A stretch of 64,000 nt of DNA from Dioszegia crocea (Eukaryota; Basidiomycota; Tremellomycetes; Tremellales; Bulleribasidiaceae). The position numbers were made by a program, and so were the translations under genes. How positions within the stretch are numbered: the first letter of the stretch is position 1; the number at the start of each line of letters is the position of its first letter. Below, piece after piece: positions 34,371-47,115 of this stretch. The stretch covers positions 248,001 to 312,000 of the forward strand of contig BCKK01000006.1 of NCBI GenBank assembly GCA_001600615.1, in the 5' to 3' direction. The notes beneath the pieces are model-generated. The model was not told the DNA's origin and ran no database searches. It saw only the letters and a program-made list of their open reading frames with translations.

Positions 34371-35827
34371 ATGCCTAACAACACAGAGTACTACAAGGTA
34401 AGATCAGGCAGCAGAGCATTTGCCGTCATCTAGCGCTGACTGTCAGACCCTGGGCATCAGCAAAGATGCAACAGAAGCAGAAATCAAGAAGGTATGTCCA
34501 GTCTCACGCACGTCGAGGCTCGTTCGGGAGCAGGAAGGAATCGAGCTGACCTTCCTAGGCATACCGAAGAGAATCACTGAAGTGGCACCCGGATAAGAAC
34601 CCCGATGATAAGCGCGCGGCCGCTGAGGTCAAGTTCAAGAAGGTTGGTTGAGCTCAAGGCACCACTCTGACCCTTCCCTGCGATGTAGCTAACGTTGTAG
34701 ATTGGAGAAGCCTACGAGGTACTGTCTGACCCTGTAAGTGTCCCCATGTTATAATGTGACTCCGAGCCCTGGCTGATACTTTCAGAACAAGAAGGAGGTC
34801 TACGATCAATTTGGTGAGGAAGGACTAAAAGGCGGTGGTGGGGGTGGTGGAGGACCGGGCGGAGGCGGTGGGTTTGGTGGCTTCCCTGGAGGAGGAGGGG
34901 GCGGATTCCAATACCATGCGTCTGATCCCAACGATCTGTTCAAGTGAGCACCTTTTCTACCTCTCAGGAAAGACAGGAGCTAATAGTCCAGCGCTTTCTT
35001 CGGCGGTGGAGGTGGAGGCGGCATGGAAGATATGTTTGGGGGCGGTGGAGGGCGGGGCAGATCATCACGGGGCGGCATGCCTGGAATGGGCGGTATGGGA
35101 GGAATGCCAGGGATGGGAGGTGGGGGTATGCCAGGAGGATTCGGTGGAGGCGGTGGAGGAGGGGGAGGTCAGGACATACCGCCACCTGGGGAGATTGTCA
35201 AGCCCCTCGCTCTCACATTGGAAGAACTGTACAAGGGAGGTACGAAGCGATTAAAGATCACTCGACACACTCGGACCGGTAATCAAGAAGAAAAGATTCT
35301 CGAAGTGGCCTACAAGGCGGGTTGGAAGAAGGGCACCAAGATCAAGTTCGCCAGTGCGGGCAATGAGGATGAGTATGGACAGAGCCAGTGAGTCAGAGCA
35401 TTCGGCTTGTCTGAAATGCAAACTGACAAATCAGAACTGTTACTTTCGTGGTAGAGGAGAAGCCTCACACCCGGTTTGAGCGAGTCGACGACGATTTGCG
35501 TATCCAGCTCAACATTACGCTATCTCAAGCGTTATTAGGTCCAGACGGAGGAGGGGAGATATCCAAAGAGGTCGAGCAGTTAGACGGACGGAGAATACAG
35601 GTTTCAGCTCCTAATGGTGTAAGTTGGCAATCTGATAGATGGAACCCCAGCTGAAATTACAGATAATTCAACCAGGAGCCGAAACGAGGATAACCGGCGA
35701 AGGGATGCCCGTCTCCAAGGCGTCATCCGTCAAGCGGAAGGGTGACCTTATTGTCAAGTGGAACGTCATCTTCCCGACCAGTCTGACTCCGGTCGCCAAG
35801 AAGGAATTGAGAAAGGTCCTGAATTAG
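34371..35827 (+). CDS. Class II DnaJ (Hsp40, DNAJB/Sis1-like) co-chaperone
   Basis: Eight exons (34371-34397, 34447-34491, 34559-34642, 34701-34733, 34786-34943, 34992-35387, 35435-35618, 35663-35827) encode 363 residues. The J domain at residues 1-70 has the HPD motif in WHPDKNPDD and ends DPNKKEVYDQFGEEGLKGG. A long Gly/Phe and Gly/Met-rich linker follows, then two beta-barrel substrate domains (KPLALTLEELYKGGTKRL and HTRFERVDDDLRIQLNITL) and no zinc finger, which places it in class II. These proteins deliver clients to Hsp70 and stimulate its ATPase. A TATATA stands about 45 nt upstream (34325-34330). Whether it is the Sis1 ortholog is unproven. Confidence 0.92.
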
Positions 35828-35937
35828 GGGGAGCGTGGTCCGTTCTTCGAGCATTAGATTATAAGTACAATTGTGCATTATCTAAAATTCTACCCAAAAT
35901 GTAGACCCTTAACCTAAAGTCCCTCCGCGGATACGTA

Positions 35938-37270
35938 TCATGCCAGATTGATGTCATTCAAGGCACAGCAGACTGCTGCTCGATGGTGTCCGTCATATTG
36001 TCGAACCGTCTCTGCGGTTCCAAGATCCCATAATCGGGCGGCATGATCCGACGACGCTACATGCGTTAGCTCGGCGTCTCGCAACTGATAGAAGACTTAC
36101 CTGTAACCAGATACGCCGAGTCCGCACTGAACGCGGCATCCCATACCCATCTTTGATGCCCTCCCAATGTCTTTTGTAGGGTGAATTCGTAATTTGCGGT
36201 GGACCATATCTTGATGGTGTGGTCTGCAGAACAGGTGGCGAGTTGTCTGTTGATCAGCCTTGAGACATTACACTTCTGACCAAGCGATGTCATAGGCTGC
36301 ATCGCGCGAAAAGGACTCACTTCGTATCTGGACTCATCAAACATCGCGTTATGTATTTTGAATGCGCCTGGAAGCTAGTCACAGGCTGTAGTCCTGATGA
36401 TTCGCCATCTGAACTGATCTTCCAAACATAGCACATGCCAAGATCGTTCCCAGCGACGAGTGTCGCACCGTCGGATGAGATGGACACACTGCGAATCGCG
36501 ACGTCTTCATCTGGGACCTGATCCGTCAGCCACCTCCTTACAGAAAGAGTCAAGCACATACCAGCTCGTGCGTGCACGTATTCTCACCCAGATCCCAGAT
36601 CTTTACACTTCCCGCTTGATCGCAGCTGATGAGCTCGCCCTGGTTTGGATGTATAACCACATCGTTGACCGGTGCATCATGCTCGTATTTCAATTGGACC
36701 CCTCCTGTTCTGGTCTTATCAGCATCTAATCGTCACAATACGAACACCACTGCTCACTTGGTATCCCAGACTCTGACTGTTGAATCCTCACTCCCTGTTA
36801 CGATCCACTTCCCCTGCGCCGAGTATGCCAAAGCGGTGACATTACCAGAATGCCCCTCGAGCGCCGCCACGGGCGTATTTGACATGCTGGGTATGTCCCA
36901 TATTCTGACCGATTGATGAGTCGCCGCGGCGAGAAATTTCTTATCGGGCGATATTGCTAGGCGGTTCACTTGCTTCTGATCATCATCAGCGAGAGATCAG
37001 AATGGAATTCAGCAGGATCGCGACCCACCCATTGTGGCTGTAGTGTTATCTGCCTGTAGCAAATACCACTCCAAGCTTCCCAGAATCTGATGGAGTGATC
37101 ATCTGGCCATTAGTCTCGGCCTATACAATCCACATCAAGTGATACGCACAGCCCGCAGTACACAATATAACGCTGAGTTCGGTCGCTTGCGGAGCTGGGG
37201 CAGCCTCGGTATAGGGCTGCGCTGCCGCTTGATCCTGCTGCTGCTGCCCTTGGGGCAACGCGAAGGGCAT
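35938..37270 (-). CDS. LST8: WD-repeat protein Lst8, TORC1/TORC2 subunit
   Basis: Seven exons (37150-37270, 37029-37102, 36758-36975, 36562-36709, 36321-36517, 36101-36246, 35938-36056) encode 340 residues. After a 30-residue Gln-rich arm, seven WD repeats begin [18 protein letters not shown], the diagnostic first blade of Lst8, and continue with [43 protein letters not shown] and [12 protein letters not shown]. Lst8 binds the kinase domain of TOR and stabilises both TOR complexes on vacuolar and plasma membranes. The acceptor of intron 3 (CCAG at 36710-36713) is set by the [19 protein letters not shown] block. Length matches the family. Confidence 0.93.
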
Positions 37271-37651
37271 ATGGCAGGGACGCAATCGCTGCGTCGTATA
37301 GTCGGATGAGTATGATGAAGGCAAGTTGATGCATGAGAGTTGCTGGCTCAGCCTGGTACGCTGGTGCCCCACCGGATTATCATCCGAACCGTTCTGAATC
37401 CGGATTTCCGGGCCCGGATTGAGACCATCCGGACTGACTTTCCTTTGTGCTGGCTGGGCGTCGCTCGAGCGTCATCTCACTATCTACCATTATCATACTC
37501 ACAAGCATACACCCGAGTAGGCATCTAAACCCTGCTAGACAGCTAGTCACTCAACTCAAGGCCTCACTCAGACCTTATAACGAAATCTCCAACTCTTTTC
37601 GCCGACTCTCAATTACTCGCCCTCCAACACAGCCCAATTTGCCGCTGAAAC
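37271..37651. other. Divergent promoter region, LST8 / RAB5
   Basis: A 381-nt gap between divergent starts; no specific element recognised. Confidence 0.45.
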
Positions 37652-38804
37652 ATGGCGTCGTCCGACGAATCTTCTCTCAAGGCCGTCCAGGTCAAGCTCG
37701 TCCTTCTGGGTGTGTTCCACTGCCGGTCCGGTACCATATCATGCTGATTCTCTTCCAGGCGAAGCGGCCGTTGGTAAATCATCGCTTGTTCTGCGATTTG
37801 TGCAGAATGATTTCAACGAGAATACGTCGCCGACTATCGGAGCGGCCTTCTTGACTCAGAGTAGGTCTGAAAGTCCATACGGAGAAGGAGACTCTGGCTA
37901 ATGGCCTAGAGTGCCGACTGGAGAACAGGGTAGTCAAGTTTGAGATTTGGGATACGGCAGGACAAGGTGAGTTATCTATTCCCAGCCGAGATTGCGAGAC
38001 CGACGCTGACGCTTTTGTGTAGAACGAGTACGATTTGAGATTTTGCTCACACAATTACACACTGACTCTAGCAGTTCCACTCCCTCGCTCCGATGTACTA
38101 CCGAAACGCCCAGGCTGCTGTGGTCGTATACGACATCACCAAAGCCTCGTCTCTTGAAAAGGCCAAGGCATGGGTCAAGGAGTGCGTTACTCTCATGGCA
38201 AGCACGGCTAACAATTAGACTACAAAGGCAGGCATCGCCAAACATCGTCATTGCGCTCGTCGGCAACAAAGTATGTGTCTAGTCCATCGCATTGTTCGGT
38301 ATGCTGACTTTCTAGCTCGACTTGGTGAATGACGAATCTGATGATTCTGCAACTGCGTCAGCCCCAGCCCCGTTGGAGACTTCAGACGGCGACGACGAGA
38401 CCGTCAGGTCTACGGACGGAGACGAAGATGAGGAAGCCGAGGATGGAGAGGCATCAGTACCCAAAGCCGCTGCACCCGCCTCAACAACAAGTTCGCTCCG
38501 CCAAGTCTACACCGCCGAAGCCGAGGCGTACGCGAAAGAGTCGAATCTGTTATTCTATGAGGCTAGTGCCAAGACTGGTCAAAACGTTGGGGACCTCTTT
38601 ACAGAGATTGGTAGGTCGTCTTATGCTTGACTTCCGCCCGATAACAAAGCTGACAAAGCAGCCAAAACCATTCCCGTCGACACTATCACTCCCAAGCCAA
38701 CACCCGCCGGTCGTCGAAGCGGCGCTGCCAATGCCGCAGGTCAACCAGATGGCAATGTCAACCTCGGCGAGGGCCAACAGGCGAAGAAGGGCGGGTGCTG
38801 CTAG
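37652..38804 (+). CDS. RAB5: Rab5-family small GTPase with acidic insertion
   Basis: Eight exons (37652-37709, 37759-37860, 37910-37966, 38023-38027, 38075-38181, 38219-38270, 38316-38610, 38662-38804) encode 272 residues. G motifs: GEAAVGKS (20-27), effector loop with [17 protein letters not shown] (67-74), NKLD (126-129) and SAK (211-213); the C terminus GGCC is the geranylgeranylation signal. [22 protein letters not shown] identifies Rab5, the early-endosome GTPase. The spacing between NKLD and SAK is about 48 residues longer than normal, filled with Ser/Asp/Glu-rich sequence. Exon 4 is only 5 nt (AACGA); it is needed to write GQER. The acceptor of intron 4 is a TAGCAG tandem; the downstream AG gives the canonical QERFHS. 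Confidence 0.93.
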
Positions 38805-39203
38805 ATTTGACTGGACGTTTTGAAGTTGTGTAATTCTTTTACCTTTGCCAGTGCCATTCGTCCTCATTTTATACGTATTCCAATACGCCTTTGCTTCGTT
38901 TCTTCCTATACTGTACAACGGAATGTATTCAGTTCGTGTCCTTGCAGCGAATCGCAATTATCAATCACCTTTCTCCCGCCAAGAAGAAAACCACACCGTT
39001 GCTCAACCTATCGCACAATAGACAGTACGTCGACACCCTTGCTCAGCGCTCATCCGTCGCGCAATATAGCCATTGCCATTCAAGCTCGTAGTCTAGTAGC
39101 CCATTCATACATGAAGAGCGCCAGCTCTTGATTCCGCAATGTTTGGTGTATATTTTATGTGGTAGCCTACCCAAGCTCCTCGGAACATCCTAGATGATCA
39201 CGC
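38805..39203. other. Convergent intergenic region, RAB5 / STM1
   Basis: A 399-nt gap between converging genes, expected to hold both 3' UTRs. Nothing else recognised. Confidence 0.45.
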
Positions 39204-40613
39204 CTATGCGCCGAGCGCGGGGAAGGCGGTCTTGTCGTTGGAGTCGAGGTTGGCTCCGCCCCGAGCGGCACCACCTCGGCCAGCACCAGCACCTCCCCGA
39301 CCGCCTCGGGCGGCACCCCCTCGGGGTCCACCCCTGCCCCTTCCGCCTCGCTCACCACCAGCACCACCTCGGCCGCCACGCTCCCCACGGTCACCTCGCT
39401 GGGGTCGGTCGCCACCACCTGGGGGAGTAGAGAACTGGCCGTCGAAAGCGATAAAGACCTTCTCCTTCTTGGGTGCTGATTTAGCGGACTTGGACTCCTT
39501 CTTCTCCTACAAAATCAGCACTGGGCATATATGCCAAATAAATTTGAACCCACCTTGGGAGCGTAGAACTCGTCAATGGCAGCACGCCTGAACTCCTGAC
39601 CCTCAAGAGTCTCGGCAGACACCTGTCTCCCCTCCTTCTTGCCGAAGCTGACAGCGGCAGCAGCGCGCTCAGCAAGGTACTCGTCGAGGGACTTTTGGAT
39701 TTCCTCGGGCTCGATGGGCTCGGCAGCGGGTGCGGCAGCATCGTCACCGCCAGCAGCAGCGGGTGCGTCCTCAGCAGCTCCCCATCCACCGTCAGCCTCG
39801 GCGGGTGTCTGAGGGGTGTTCTCCTCCTTGACGGCGTCGGCTTCGCCTTCGACCTCAGCTGTGAGGTCAGCGAAATGTCCAACGTCCAGTCTAGCGTTTT
39901 GCAGAACCACCAACTCACCGGTCAACTCAGCCTCACCCTCGTTCGCGCCCCAACCGTGCTCAATCTTCTTCTGGCTGTCGGGAAGTCCTCCGCTACGCCT
40001 CTCGAACTGCCTCCTCTCACCGCCCTGAGCGGGAGCTCGGCTGGCACCGCCACGTCCACCTCGGGAAGACGAGTGGCCGCCTGAAGTGTAGTTCTTGGCG
40101 GGTCGGTCACCGGGGGGACCCTTGGTGTGTGCATCACGGATGTGGTTGGCCTTTCGCGATGGGGCTGGGTGCATCAGCAAGGACCAAGAGCGCCAAAGGC
40201 TGACATACCGACACGCTCGCCGTCAAATCCACCGGGGGTCTCCATGCCTACGGCGACACCCTCAGAGCTGGTAGGACCAGTGTTGCGGTCACCCTCGTTC
40301 CTGGGGGCTCTTGGGGCACCTCGGGTCGGTCGTCCGCCCCTCGCGCCACGGTCACCGCCAGTAGCAGCGGGCTTGGCAGCTCCGGGAACGGCTCGAGCTG
40401 GAGCAGCTTCGACCTTCTTGGGTGCGGCTTTGAGAGCGGGAGCGGGAGACTCGTCGCCATCCTCTATGCGAAATCAGCAGCTGTCCATCCGACATCCTAT
40501 TCCCATCTGCACCTTCCGCCCTGGCCCTAGCTCGCCTTCCGCTCGATATCTCGTCCCGGAACGAATAACGCACCACCGAGGAGGTCGAAGGGGTTCTTTG
40601 AAACCACAGACAT
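39204..40613 (-). CDS. STM1: Stm1/SERBP1-type ribosome-associated RNA-binding protein
   Basis: Four exons (40574-40613, 40209-40463, 39554-40164, 39204-39506) encode 402 residues. The N terminus SVVSKNPFDLLGEDGDE is diagnostic for Stm1 proteins. An Ala/Pro/Lys/Arg-rich region, the HABP4/PAI-RBP1-type block GGHSSSRGGRGG...FERRSG and a helix EEIQKSLDEYLAERAAAAV follow, then an extended C-terminal RGG region. Stm1 binds 80S ribosomes and preserves them when nutrients are low, acting with TOR signalling. The first intron separates 13 codons from the rest and is 110 nt long. Highly expressed genes of this type often carry such early introns. Confidence 0.9.
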
Positions 40614-40892
40614 TGTCCGTGTCGATTGTATAGGCTATAATTTGCCTAGTAAGTCGGAGGAATGTATAGAAAACGGTCTGTAGAGTGAAATGAGGAGTCG
40701 GTGCGGGGCAGAGGCAAGCAATTTCGGCACTTCGGAAATTAGCGGCAATTGAAATCTCATGTGGCACTTTACATCCGTGCGTCACTTTGCAACATACTGC
40801 GGAGATCAGACATCAGAGATGAGAAATAAGATGCAAAATGCCCAAGTAGTATATACACAGTCCCGCCCTCTTCTTCTAGTGTAGCTGATATT

Positions 40893-43800
40893 CTATTGCG
40901 ATGCGGAAGCAGGAACAAATTCCTTCCAAGATTTCACCTCGGGCGGGTTTGTGCCTTCGACGTAGGGGAGTGGGGAGTTGTGGAATTTCTTGGCGAGGGT
41001 CTCGGTGAAGAGAACGGCCAGTTTGGCGTTGTTGATGAGCTGAACATTAGCCATGCTCAAGTTGGCACTTACGGGAATACCGAAGTCTACTGCTGCTCGT
41101 CGAGATGCGTAGTCAGGGTCAAGGGTGCTGAGACGTCAGCGACATTTCACATACAGCACGCAAGACTCACTCTGCAGCTCGAGACCTGGCAATGTTGATG
41201 ACGGAGGTAATCTCATTCTCTTCCAACACTTCTCGGAGCTTCCGCTTGTCCTTGACGGGGACGAAGATCTTCTTGATGGATAGATACGGTTGCGAATTGA
41301 TGTGTTGTTCGACGTCCGCGGCTACATGTCAGCTGTGCCGCATGACCCACTCACCATGTGTGTACAGCTTGAATCCGAGGTTGATCAAATTCTGAGCAAC
41401 CACAATCATCTCTGGCCTGGCAATATCTCCACCAAGCAAGAACCCGCTGTTGGGTCGAGGTAGCTTGAAGCCGTTGACGGAAAGCAAAGCGGCCCAGTAT
41501 GCCTCGTGGATATCCTTGCCGAAGGAAGCGACCTCACCGGTCGACGCCATCTCAACACCGAGGAATGGGTCGGCACCGGGTAGACGGGTCCACGAGAACT
41601 GAGGTACCTTGATGGCAACATAGTCTCGTTTCTCCTTCATCAAGTCGACCGGTTCGGGAACATTGATGTTCATGATGGCAGCCGATGCGACATCGATAAA
41701 GTTGGTACCTAGGACTTTGGAAACGAAGGGGAAGGACCGTGATGCTCGCAAGTTACATTCAATGACTTTGAGAGTGGCGTCGGCGTCGGCGGTAGGGGGG
41801 GAGCGGATGATTTGCATGTTGAAAGGACCAGAGATGTCAAAGGCTTTGGCGACCTTTTCGGCAATCTCCTTGAGCCTCTCAAGATCACCCTCGCTAAGCG
41901 AGAAGGGGGGAAGGACGAGCGTGGCATCACCCGAGTGTACACCGGCGTTCTCGACGTGCTCGGATACAGCGTGGACGAGGAGACGACCCTGGTGACCGAC
42001 AGCGTCAATGTCAATTTCTTGAGCATTGTCGATGAATTGAGAAATGACGACAGGGTGGAGGGGAGAAACGTTGGCAGCGGCTGACAATTTCTCGTCCATC
42101 TGCGCCTCGTCCCAGACAACGCTCATGGCCGCGCCAGACAAAACATAGGACGGTCGAATGAGGACAGGGTAGTTGACCTTGGTGGCGAAAGCCTTGGCAG
42201 CTTCGAGACTTGTTGCTTCTGTCCAGGCGGGCTGGTCAACACCAATGGAGTCGAGGATGGAGGAGAACTTGTGTCGGTCCTCGGCGTTGTCAATTTGGTC
42301 CGGGTCGGTACCGAGGACGTTAACTCCCACCTGCTTCAGGCGGAGAGCAATGTTCTGAGGTAATTGACCACCGACGCTGACGACCACACCCTCTGCCGCC
42401 TCCAGCTCGTAAATGTCCATCACCCGCTCAAACCCAAGCTCCTCGAAGTACAGTCTGTCCGCCTCGTCAAAGTCGGTCGACACGGTTTCCGGGTTGTAGT
42501 TGATCATGATGGTCTTTTTGCCTAGGGCTCGGATCGCCCTAGAGCAAGTGACGGCACACCAATCGAACTCGACGGAAGAACCGATACGGTAGACACCGGA
42601 ACCGAGGACCATGGTTCCGTGTTCGTCGAACTCGATGTCATGGGTGGAGGCGTTGTAGGTGGTGTAGAGGTAGTTGGTGTAGGCAGGGAATTCGGCGGCA
42701 AGGGTGTCGATGCGTTTGACGAAGGGAGTAACGTGGAGGGATTTTCGGTGTGCACGGATCTTGTCCTCAGTGGTGTTGGTGAGTTGGGATAGGTGGAGAT
42801 CGGAGAAACCAGTCTTTTTGGCGGTGAGCATCATTTCGCGATCGATCTGCTCCAGAGGTTTGTTCTGTACAAGCTTGTACACCGCAACGATGTTTTCCAG
42901 CTTGTACAGGAACCACCGGTCGATTTTGGTAAGATCGTGGAGTTTCTCGACCGAGTAGTCTAGGTTGAGCATCGCGTGAGCAATTGCGAATAGACGACGA
43001 TCGTTGTTCTCGGTGAGAGCGGTGGTCATGTCTTCGGGCTTCCAGTAGGCGTCAAACCCGGCAAAGATGGGGTCGACCTGGCGGATGGCTTTTTGGAGGG
43101 ACTCCTCAAAAGTCCGCCCAATAGCCATCACTTCGCCTACGGATTTCATGGCTGATCCGACGGTTCGTTCGACGTGTTGGAACTTGGCCAAGTCCCACTT
43201 GGGGATTTTGGTAACAATGTAGTCTAGGGAGGGTTCGAAGCAGGCAGTAGTGGATTTGGTGACGGCGTTGGGGAGTTCAGGAAGGGTGTGGCCAAGTGCG
43301 ATTTTGGCAGCGGTGTATGCCAGGGGGTAGCCGGTAGCTTTGGAAGCTAGTGCAGAGGACCGCGATAGACGAGCGTTCATCTCAATGACTCGGTAGTCTC
43401 GGCTGTTGGGGTCGAGCGCGTACTGGACGTTACACTCGCCGACTACACCGACGTGACGGACGATTTTGATAGCCGCGGATCGGAGCATGTGGTACTCGTC
43501 GTCGGTAAGGGTTTGGGAGGGAGCGACGACTATGGAGTCACCAGTGTGCGTGCCGAGGGGGTCAAAGTTTTCCATGTTGCAGCAGATGATGGTGTTCTAT
43601 TGTCAGCGGGGTTGACATTGCACTCACGTCGGCAGCATCTCGCACGACTTCATATTCCACCTCTTTCCATCCCTTCAGACTCTTCTCAATGAGGACCTGA
43701 GGACTGAGCGAGAGGGACTTTGCAGCCAAGTTCCGCAGCTCCTCTTCGTCATGCGCGAAGCCAGAGCCGAGACCACCGAGGGAGAAGGCGGAACGGAGAA

Positions 43801-44557
43801 TGATGGGGTAGCCAATCTCCTTAGCGGCGTCAAGAGCTGCCTGGATAGTAGATACCGCGGTAGATTGGGCGGCCGGAATGTCGATTTCTAACATCAGCTG
43901 AGTCGGAGCTCGGACATACCATTCAGAGCCTGACAGAAAAGTTCACGATCCTCAGATACCTCTAGCGTTCTGATGGGTGTACCGAGCACCTTTACACCGA
44001 GTCGCTCTAGGACACCCATCTTGTCGAGCTGAATACCGACGTTCAATGCGGACTGACCACCGAAGGTGAGGAGGATACCATCCGGGCGCTCCTTCTCCAG
44101 TACGTACGCGACGTAGTCTGCAGTGACGGGGAGGAAGTAGATTTCGTTGGCGAGGTGGTGGGAAGTTTGGATGGTGGCAATGTTGGGATTGATAAGGATG
44201 GTAGAAATGTTGCTCTCTCGAAGAGCCTTGATAGCTTGAGAACCTATTCGTTAGCACTGGCCAGAAGTATCTCTCACCTGAGTAGTCGAACTCTCCGGCC
44301 TGCCCAATGCTCAGACCTCCGGATCCAACCACAAGCACCTTCTTGACGTCAGGCTTCTCTAATCGCGGCAGGACCTTGGCCGATATCCGCCTGGCCAGCT
44401 CTGAGGGCGAGTTGAGGGTGGGTCCATCTTCCGAAGGAGTGTAGTTGCCGACGGCCGGAGCTGCGACGGCGTAGCTGCGGGCGTGTGGCAAGCTGCACTG
44501 AGCGAGTTTCCTAGTGGCGTTTAGGGATAGCCTAGCCTTTGGGATGAGTCTGAACAT
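40893..44557 (-). CDS. CPA2: Carbamoyl-phosphate synthase, arginine-specific large subunit, mitochondrial
   Basis: Seven exons (44278-44557, 43920-44243, 43628-43887, 41355-43596, 41171-41321, 41073-41127, 40893-41039) encode 1152 residues. The subunit makes carbamoyl phosphate from bicarbonate, ATP and ammonia for arginine synthesis. The start [20 protein letters not shown] is an amphipathic mitochondrial presequence. [21 protein letters not shown] opens the first ATP-grasp half, with [13 protein letters not shown] and GLGSGFA; the second half has [30 protein letters not shown] and [14 protein letters not shown]. The C terminus ([13 protein letters not shown] to [11 protein letters not shown]) is the regulatory MGS domain. 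Lack of fused glutaminase and ATCase domains excludes the pyrimidine enzyme. Confidence 0.96.
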
Positions 44558-44865
44558 GATGTCTATCTGCAATAGGCTCAGCTAGAGCTATAGCTACTCT
44601 GTCTGTAGGATGGCTTTCTTATCTTTGACTCAAAAAAATCAACTGTGACGTGGCGCGGGGTTGTTATCTAGTCCTTTTTGATACTGTCTAGGTACGTAAT
44701 CAGCCAGCTGAGGAATGTAGACCAGGCACCTGGACCTAGACTTTGGCTGAGGAACAGTATCCCAACTTCAAGTGAGACAGCGACTACCCTAGCGACTACC
44801 CTAGCCGCCAATCGCTACAGCCTAACGGCCACATTCTTCAAGACAACTCTTCTGGCTCGCCGCAG
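44558..44865. other. Divergent promoter region, CPA2 / ULA1
   Basis: A 308-nt gap between divergent starts. No specific element recognised. Confidence 0.4.
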
Positions 44866-46977
44866 ATGTCCCACCGCACCCCGCCATCACCGAGTAATCA
44901 GCGACCCGTCAAAATGGCCAAAATGAATGATGCGATGGATTTGACAGAAGCAGTGACGGCTACAGAGCCCATCCCATCGTACGTTAGGTGATCAAACAGT
45001 TGACTAATCACATAGCTATCGGCCAGATGCAAAGGCAAGGCGATATGATCGACAGCTCAGGTGATTAGTGCTTGCGAAGCCGTACTGACAGCAGACTTTG
45101 GGCATCAGCTGGACAACGGTCGCTCGAGGCTGCAAAGGTCCTGCTTGTGGGCTGCGACGCGACTGGGTGTCAGACTTTGAAGAATCTGGTTCTGCCAGGT
45201 AAGGGTTGTACTGGGTGGAACTAACCATAGGCATCGCCCACTTCACCATTCTCAGCCCTCGTAATGTGGAGGCACAGGATGTGGCAACCAACTTCTTTCT
45301 CCACTCCGATTCGGTTGGAATGAGCATTGCAGAGGAAGCTGTCAAGTAAGTCTGCGTTCGGTCTAGCTGATGTCAGGCTGTTGAAGGAGCTCAATCCTTC
45401 GGTTGAGGGCACAGCTTTGATCAAGGTACATTGAATGAGAATCGAGCTGAGAATAGGATCCCGAACAGCTACTCCAGACCGACCCAAACTTCTTCGCTTC
45501 ATTCACATTGATCATCGCATCGAATGTCGATCCTAAGCTGGAACTTGCACTAGCCGATAGTCTGTGGTTGGGTGAGTGAAGATCAGGGTTGACTAATGGC
45601 AGCTTCCGAAAAGGTCGGCGGACCCGATATCCCTTTGATCTGCATCAGGAATTCGGGCTTCATCGGAAGGATCGAGATCCAGCTCAGAGAGCATTGCGGT
45701 GAGTACACAACCAACGTCGCTGATGTTAGTGAGCGATACACATCCCGAGCAAACACACACTCTCCGCGTCGACCAGCCCTTCCCAGAGTTGGAGAAGTTG
45801 GCGCGCGGGCTTGATTTCGAGTCCATGGATTCTATGGAACATTCACATGTGCCTTGGGTCGTCATTCTTGCTCGAGCAGTCAGCGTGTGGAAGGACGATG
45901 TGAGTACACTTCAGAACTTTGCTGACGATAGCACGGCGGCAATCTGCCTGATTCAGACAGCGACGCGGAGCGAGCCGCTTTCAAGGAATTGATCAAATCT
46001 TGGAGACACAAAGCCGACGAGGAGAACTTTGACGAAGCCTTGAGGTCGTCTTATCAGGGCTTTACAAAGTCAGAGGTGAGCTTGTGGCTGGCAGCGCTAA
46101 TTCCAGCTCGATCCAAACCTAGCCCAGCTCTTCCAGGATCCCGCTGTTCAGACCGTCACGGACAGCGTAAGTCTCCCAATGACTCGGCTGATGTAGTCTA
46201 AAAATCTTCACATCCTCCTACACGCTTTGAAGGAATACACCACACAAGCTCCCCATCTTCCTCCGATCTCACCCACACTCCCCGATATGCACTCCTCGAC
46301 CACCTCATACGTCGCTCTCCAAAATCTCTACCGCGCCCAATTCAACCACGACTTCTCGCGCTATAAGCAAATCCTAGCCGCTACTCTGGAACGGATCGGT
46401 CTACCGGAAGATGCAATTCCCAGCGAGGAGGTGGAGGGCTTTGCAAGGAACTCTGGTGGAGTGCAGATCATCAAAGGTCGACCTCTGAAAGAGAGCAAGC
46501 AGTTCCAGGGACTATGCGTTGACGTCTACAGTAAGTCTCCTGAGAGAACAGTCTAATGTAGATGAACAATTCAAAGAGGAGAAACCGGTTCATCTCGGAC
46601 TGCACCTTGCCCTGCTTGCTGCCGAGCGATTCCACTTGACGACTGGGCGATGGCCGGGGTCGACCGAGGCCGACGACTTGGTGGAGGAGAACCGCCAGGT
46701 GGAGGAGACCGCGGTCGCTTTGGTGAAGGCTGCGAACCCAGCGCTGGATATTGGGTCGGAAACTGCAGACTGTATTGCCGAAGTGTGAGTCTTGCGCAGG
46801 GTTAGGCTGATCTGTAGTACCCGTGGCGGCTTCTCCACTCTTCCCACCACCGCTGCCTTCCTAGGCGGAATCGTGGCCCAGGAAGCCATCAAGCTGGTGA
46901 CCAATCAATACATGCCGCTCGACAACACTGTCATCGTCAACCTGGTCCAGAGCTCGATGGAAAAATACAAGTTCTAG
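44866..46977 (+). CDS. ULA1: NEDD8-activating enzyme E1 regulatory subunit (APPBP1/NAE1 type)
   Basis: Thirteen exons encode 575 residues: 44866-44978, 45016-45060, 45095-45198, 45231-45345, 45377-45425, 45457-45571, 45603-45698, 45730-45899, 45932-46075, 46107-46166, 46197-46530, 46562-46784, 46818-46977. The N-terminal adenylation-type fold is clear from RRYDRQLRLWASAGQRSLE and VLLVGCDATGCQTLKNLVLPG. The middle is an all-helical insert, and the end GGFSTLPTTAAFLGGIVAQEAIKL matches the last E1-like block. There is no catalytic cysteine motif, as expected for the Ula1 half that pairs with Uba3 to activate Rub1/NEDD8 for cullins. The Sumo partner Aos1 is shorter and lacks this insert. The first of two in-frame ATGs was used. 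Confidence 0.88.
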
Positions 46978-47115
46978 GGTGTTGCTCTGTATTACAGTAC
47001 CTCATGAAATGCAATTAAGCCCAAGATCTAGCCTGGCTTGGCTGTGGTACGCTGTCTGAAGGGTACATATTGCGGGGTCATAGGGATAAGACAAAGGAGC
47101 CTCCGAAAGCTGTAT

